Source: an uncultured Lactobacillus sp.
Lineage (GTDB): Bacteria > Bacillota > Bacilli > Lactobacillales > Lactobacillaceae
Assembly (NCBI GenBank): GCA_947641735.1
Contig: CANRQR010000008.1
Span: 1 to 49,542 of the forward strand
Length of the DNA: 49,542 bases
Reading direction: 5' to 3'
This document shows positions 45,345 to 49,542 of the stretch, piece after piece. A program made the position numbers and the translations under genes. Numbering within the stretch: the first letter of the stretch is position 1; every line of letters begins with the position of its first letter. The notes under the pieces are model-generated. The model worked only from the letters and a program-made list of their open reading frames with translations, made no database searches and had not been told where the DNA came from.

Positions 45345-46558
45345 GTGAATAAATCACAAGCCAGCACTTTACCAAATGGTTGGCATAAAACTTTTTATAC
45401 TCTATGGCTCGGTTGTTTTATTACAGGATTAGGTTATTCAATGACAATGCCATTTATTTCTTTATTTATGGCTGAACTAGGTCATTATAATAAACTACAA
45501 TTAAACCTTTACTCAGGGTTAGCATTTGCCATGACTTTTATTGCCCAGGCCATTATTTCCCCTTACTGGGGTAATTTAGCCGATCGTAAAGGTAGAAAAT
45601 TAATGTGCATGCGTGCTGCTGGCGTTATGAGTTTAACGATCTTTATTACAGGCCTAGCTCAAAGTGCACTTTTTATTATCTGTATGCGTTTCTTACAAGG
45701 CTTATTTCAGGCTATATTAATAACGCAACGGCGCTCATGGCAGGTGAGACACCGCACCAGCGTAGTGGCTGGGTAATGAGTCAAATGATGACTGCAGGAA
45801 CTGCGGGTAACTTAGTGGGACCTCTAATTGGTGGTGCCTTATCAAGCGCCTTCGGTTATCGCATCCCCTTCTTTATTACTGGCGGACTAATGTTTTTAAC
45901 TTTCTTAGGAACATGGTTATTAGTAAAAGAAGACTTCACGCCAGTTTCCCGAGAAAAGATGAAACCAATGGGACAAATACTGCAAGACTTACCTAATGTT
46001 AAATTAATTATCATTATGTTTGTGACGACAATGATTGTTCAATCTTCAACTATGTCTATCGATCCCATTGTCTCTCTTTATGTTAAATCTTTAATGCCGC
46101 ACAGTAATAATATTGCCCTAATCGCCGGGATTGTTGCGGCTACACCCGGTCTTGGTACAATGCTCTCTGCATCACATATTGGTCACTTAATGGATCGTGT
46201 TGGTGCTGAAAAAGTTTTGCGATGGGGATTATTAATTGCTACTATTTTATTTATTCCAATGACTTTTATTCCTAATGCCTGGTCATTAGCTTTCTGGCGT
46301 TTCTTATTAGGAATTATCAGTGCTGGCTTACTGCCAGCTGCTCAAACAATTCTTACTTTGAATGTTCCACCAGAAGCATTTGGTAGAGTCTTTTCTTACA
46401 ACCAATCCTTCCAAGCAGTTGGGGCGGTCTTAGGGTCTTTACTAGGTTCAACTATTTCTGGTATGTTTACTTATGAATGGGTATTTGCAGCAACTGGGAT
46501 TACCCTACTGATTAATTATTTAATCATGCAATTTTCTTCCCAATCTCGCAACGCCTAA
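45345..46558 (+). pseudogene. MFS multidrug efflux transporter, broken by a frameshift
   Basis: The gene is read in two frames. The first (45345-45776) gives MFS segments 1-4, including the loop GNLADRKGRKLM. The true continuation (from about 45702 to 46558) gives the rest: SGYINNATALMAGETPHQRSGW, then HLMDRVGAEKV between halves. Adding one base near 45702-45706 restores FLQGLxSGYINNATAL and a 404-residue, 12-segment transporter of the drug:H+ antiporter type. The GTG start has only a weak ribosome binding site (GAGATG). A recent single-base deletion or a sequencing error is likely. The function, if intact, is export of unknown compounds. Confidence 0.85.
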
Positions 46559-46580
46559 CTTGTTAAAGGAGTGTTTCTTT

Positions 46581-47264
46581 ATGAAAACTATCGGTATTAG
46601 TGCAGGTATTAAAAATAATGAGGTAATTGTTGATCGAAGTGTTGTTGATACTGTTGTAAAACTAGGATTTCTTCCTCTTGTCTTTGCTCCAGTAAGCTTA
46701 AAGACGATGCCAGTGCCTAGTGTCAATTTCGATGCTCTGATTCTTAGCGACGGCCCTGACATCACACCAATTTTTTATAATGAAGAGCCACTTCCCGAGC
46801 TTAGAGAAACTGATCCACATCGAGATCAATTTGAGCTAAACTTAATCAAAAATGCCCATGATTCCAATTTACCAATTTTAGGAATTGGCCGCGGAATGCA
46901 AATGTTAAATGTTGCTTTTAACGGTACACTTTTCCAAGATATTTATGCTCAAAATTCTGGTGCAGGTGTTCAACATATTCAGCCAAATGATCTCTCTTTA
47001 GAAAGTCACCACGTTAATGTAACTGATGAAAGTGAACTTGCTAAAGCTGTAGGAACTCATCCCTATGTTAATAGCAACCACCATCAAGCTATTAAGACTA
47101 TTGCTAACAACTTTAATATTGTTGCAACTGCTCCTGATGGTATTATTGAAGCTATTGAATCAACTGATCAAACAATGTTAGGTATTCAATGGCGACCAGA
47201 TAAGCTATTGAACGATCCGAAGCAAGAAAAAATTTTTACTAATTTTTTTGCAAAATTAAACTAA
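46581..47264 (+). CDS. Class I glutamine amidotransferase-like protein (PuuD family) lacking catalytic residues
   Basis: A 227-residue protein with the gamma-glutamyl-GABA hydrolase fold (peptidase C26 relatives). The ATG at 46581 follows AAAGGAG by 9 bases; the ORF extends upstream to 46560 but without such a site. The nucleophile loop reads ILGIGRGMQ, with Gly103 where the Cys belongs, and the His/Glu motif WHPE reads WRPD. All three triad residues are changed while the frame and fold are intact. It follows the MFS gene by 22 bases. Likely a pseudoenzyme of unknown role. Confidence 0.85.
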   Translation: MKTIGISAGIKNNEVIVDRSVVDTVVKLGFLPLVFAPVSLKTMPVPSVNFDALILSDGPDITPIFYNEEPLPELRETDPHRDQFELNLIKNAHDSNLPILGIGRGMQMLNVAFNGTLFQDIYAQNSGAGVQHIQPNDLSLESHHVNVTDESELAKAVGTHPYVNSNHHQAIKTIANNFNIVATAPDGIIEAIESTDQTMLGIQWRPDKLLNDPKQEKIFTNFFAKLN

Positions 47265-47266
47265 AG

Positions 47267-47305
47267 AAATAAGCTTGAGAGGTATAAAACTTCTCAAGCT
47301 TATTT
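47267..47305. terminator. Bidirectional terminator between amidotransferase and ABC genes
   Basis: A stem AAATAAGCTTGAGA with TCTCAAGCTTATTT and a T run on both strands, between convergent genes. Confidence 0.9.
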
Positions 47306-47306
47306 T

Positions 47307-48917
47307 TTAATTATTTTTGTTTTTACTTCCTTCACTCATGTCTAAGTGAACAATTTTATTAAACATCGCTTTTTCTTTTGGTGAAATTTTGTGAGCAACT
47401 TCAATTACTGCAACATCAGGATTTTTCAAAAGAGTTTCATGGATTGCTAGAGACAAGTTCGGATCTAGAGCACTCGTAGCTTCATCAGCTAACAAAATTG
47501 GTCGCCCTGACAATAAGGCACGAGCAATTTCAATTCGTTGGATTTGTCCACCTGATAAACCATTGCCAGCTTCGCCAACTTTATGGTCAAGCCCCTCTTT
47601 TTTAACTAATTCATCTAAACCAGCTAGATGAATAACTTCCTTTAATTTTTCGTCGCTAACCTTTCTACCTAAGGTAATATTGAACCACAACGTATCATCG
47701 AACATAAAAGGTTTTTGATTAACATAAGAGAAATAATTATGAGCTTTTGCCCAGTCCCCAGTTACATTCTTTCCGTTAATCAAAATTTTACCCTTTACTG
47801 GCTTCTTTAAACCAAGCATTAGGCGCAGCAAAGTGGTTTTGCCCCAACCACTTGGAGCCATGAGAAGAATCTTTTCTCCAGGTTTAACCTGTAAATTAAC
47901 ATCTGTAAAAATTGTATGCTTATCTGCCTTAGTTTGATACGAAAGATTTTTTACATCTAGTCCTTCAAACTTCTTGGCTTTCTCTGAATTTTCTTTTATT
48001 TCATAATTAAGGGCTTTTTGTGTTTTCTTCCACATTGGAACGGTTGATTTAACTTGGTTAAATTCATTAAACAAGGTTACGACTGGCGTAATAAAGTTCA
48101 TTGCCAAATCTACCATCATAAATAAAGTACCAACACTTAAGCTTCCCTGCATCATCATTATGCCACCAATCGTACATGGAATAATGAAACAGAATAATTC
48201 AGCAGCAGAATAAATTAATTCTAAGGCCCAAGCTTGAGTTAAGTTCATATTTCGCAGAGCATTTTCCATATTTTGAGCTGATTTTGTTGCTCTTACTACA
48301 ATATTGTTTCTAACATTATAGAGTTTAGCTGATTGGGCCCCATTTAATGAATCAGAAACATTTTGAGTATAATTAGCATTTGTTTTAGCCCAAATTTTAG
48401 ATTTTTTAGTAATGATTCTACTAGTAAAAATTTGTACAACGGCTGGAGCCGCCATCGCAACTACGAAAATAATCGTCATTTGCCAGGAATTATATAAGGC
48501 AAAAGCTAATGAGCCAATAAAAGTTAAGCCTTGATAAATCATATCAAGTTGAGCTGTAATTCGATTTGTTTCAATTTGTTTCAAGTCATTCGTCATAAGT
48601 GACAAGCCATTTTTTATATCGGTTTCACCTTGATCAACCAAATATTGTAAATTAGCCTGCTTGAAAACCATATTAACATCACGAATGATTCCCATCTTTA
48701 CACGCTCATAGATGAAATTACTCATCATGAAGCATAGCTGCCCTAAAGCTGTTAAAGCTGCTAAACGCACCAAGTGCATTACATCCTTTGAATGCGATGA
48801 TGCCACATTCAGCATAATTTTAATCATATAAGCCACAAATAAGATATTACAAGCCTTAATTGCAGCCAAGATAGCAAACCAAATCACCTGACTTCGTTTT
48901 GCATATTTTAAACTCAT
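47307..48917 (-). CDS. ABC exporter half-transporter (membrane plus ATPase)
   Basis: A 536-residue half-transporter. Six membrane segments (about 12-280) are followed by an ATPase domain with Walker A PSGWGKTT (Trp replacing the usual Ala or Ser after Gly), signature LSGGQIQR and Walker B ILLADEATSALDP. The catalytic Glu is present, so it could work as a homodimer. It is encoded 20 bases after a macrodomain gene. The substrate is unknown; the layout fits peptide, lipid or drug exporters of lactobacilli. Confidence 0.85.
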   Translation of the reverse strand: MSLKYAKRSQVIWFAILAAIKACNILFVAYMIKIMLNVASSHSKDVMHLVRLAALTALGQLCFMMSNFIYERVKMGIIRDVNMVFKQANLQYLVDQGETDIKNGLSLMTNDLKQIETNRITAQLDMIYQGLTFIGSLAFALYNSWQMTIIFVVAMAAPAVVQIFTSRIITKKSKIWAKTNANYTQNVSDSLNGAQSAKLYNVRNNIVVRATKSAQNMENALRNMNLTQAWALELIYSAAELFCFIIPCTIGGIMMMQGSLSVGTLFMMVDLAMNFITPVVTLFNEFNQVKSTVPMWKKTQKALNYEIKENSEKAKKFEGLDVKNLSYQTKADKHTIFTDVNLQVKPGEKILLMAPSGWGKTTLLRLMLGLKKPVKGKILINGKNVTGDWAKAHNYFSYVNQKPFMFDDTLWFNITLGRKVSDEKLKEVIHLAGLDELVKKEGLDHKVGEAGNGLSGGQIQRIEIARALLSGRPILLADEATSALDPNLSLAIHETLLKNPDVAVIEVAHKISPKEKAMFNKIVHLDMSEGSKNKNN

Positions 48918-48936
48918 CTAAAACTCCTCACTTTAG

Positions 48937-49443
48937 TTAAGACGTTAATTTATTATATATGGCTTTATTTTCTGAATCAAATACACAAAAGTAGACTTTA
49001 ATATTAAATTTTTGTTGTTTAAGCCAATTCTTAGTAGTTTCAACCGCAATTTTTGCAGCAGCTACTTTTGGATACCCATACACACCAGTTGAAATACAAG
49101 AAAAAGCAATTGAATGTAAATTATACTTTTTAGCCAGATCAAGACTATTGCGGTAACAATTCGCTAAAAGTTCTGCATCTTTTTGAGCAAAATTCGGATT
49201 ATAAACTGGTCCTACAGTGTGAATAACATATTTAGCAGGCAAGTTATACCCCTTAGTAATTTTTGCTTCGCCAGTTTCACAACCATGAAGAGTTCTACAT
49301 TCTGCTAGTAATTCTGGACCAGCTGCACGATGAATTGCCCCATCAACTCCACCGCCACCTAGAAGTGTTCTATTAGCTGCATTAACGATTGCATCAACTT
49401 TTAATTTTGTGATATCCGCTTGAATCACTTGAATATCATTCAC
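48937..49443 (-). CDS. ymdB: Macrodomain protein (O-acetyl-ADP-ribose deacetylase family)
   Basis: A 168-residue macrodomain with the ADP-ribose-binding signatures [35 protein letters not shown] (split here for reference: ADIT near 9-12, NAAN near 22-25, [10 protein letters not shown] near 29-38) and [11 protein letters not shown] near 106-116. Relatives remove acetyl from O-acetyl-ADP-ribose or ADP-ribose from proteins. It is the first gene of a likely two-gene unit with the ABC exporter. Confidence 0.9.
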   Translation of the reverse strand: MNDIQVIQADITKLKVDAIVNAANRTLLGGGGVDGAIHRAAGPELLAECRTLHGCETGEAKITKGYNLPAKYVIHTVGPVYNPNFAQKDAELLANCYRNSLDLAKKYNLHSIAFSCISTGVYGYPKVAAAKIAVETTKNWLKQQKFNIKVYFCVFDSENKAIYNKLTS

Positions 49444-49488
49444 TAACCCTCACCCTTTCTTTCATACTTATATTTTATCTCAAACAAA

Positions 49489-49528
49489 AAAATAAGCTCA
49501 TCCCCAAAGTAGGAAATGAGCTTATTTT
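49489..49528. terminator. Terminator near the right edge
   Basis: AAAATAAGCTCAT pairs with ATGAGCTTATTTT after a short interior, with T runs on both strands. On the minus strand it would end a gene beyond the right edge. Confidence 0.75.
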
Positions 49529-49542
49529 GATTTATGATCATG

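Overview
The window is low-GC Firmicute DNA, most likely from the Lactobacillus johnsonii/gasseri group. The strongest clue is the 249-residue hydrolase at 34014-34763. From memory it is near-identical to the L. johnsonii cinnamoyl esterase LJ0536, with Ser106, Asp197 and His225 at exactly the expected positions. Supporting clues are AGGAGG-type ribosome binding sites, a Lys-type MurE beside an aspartate racemase, a PepD-type C69 dipeptidase, many PTS and ABC transporters, and CcpA (cre) sites. Nearly all genes lie on the minus strand, so in transcription order the window reads right to left. No tRNA, rRNA, CRISPR array, IS element or prophage was seen, and no gene-free stretch exceeds 300 bases.

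Layout. 1-2542: the 5' end of a gene leaving the left edge and a GH31 alpha-glucosidase, both behind cre sites. 2579-4694: a NatAB-like ABC exporter. 4818-9028: an aspartate racemase and MurE (cell-wall precursor synthesis) plus an OmpR/VanS-like two-component system. 9179-12779: a heterodimeric BmrCD/LmrCD-type multidrug exporter with a hairpin in its leader. 12915-18427: a chromosome-maintenance cluster in the order rsmG, noc, parA, parB, DUF951, ychF, DUF1129. 18626-25855: cvpA, a mupG-phosphatase-apbE operon, two tandem FMN reductases, a TetR regulator and pepD. 25917-30238: a beta-glucoside operon (bglG antiterminator, PTS IIBCA, 6-phospho-beta-glucosidase) with cre, RAT and terminator, whose hydrolase gene is frameshifted. 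30253-32600: an apparent hrtRBA heme-sensing and heme-efflux operon with two 15-bp operators. 32660-36716: two histidine phosphatases, the esterase, YaaA and two unknown genes. 36784-41789: a PTS EIIC with a TIM-barrel-like partner, a membrane glycerophosphodiesterase and a beta-lactamase-fold protein lacking its catalytic Lys. 41992-45169: an RpiR regulator, a GalT/HIT-like protein, a truncated aroD and a membrane protein. 45345-49443: a frameshifted MFS gene, a class I amidotransferase homologue that has lost all three catalytic residues, an ABC exporter and a macrodomain protein.

The region mixes core functions (cell wall, chromosome segregation, ribosome methylation) with sugar uptake under carbon catabolite control and stress or efflux systems. 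Three genes look broken (GH1, MFS, aroD) and two encode likely pseudoenzymes. The items most worth a second look are the hrtRBA operon, the amidotransferase pseudoenzyme, an orphan plus-strand promoter-cre-terminator unit near 43.7-43.8 kb, and the mupG-phosphatase-apbE operon.
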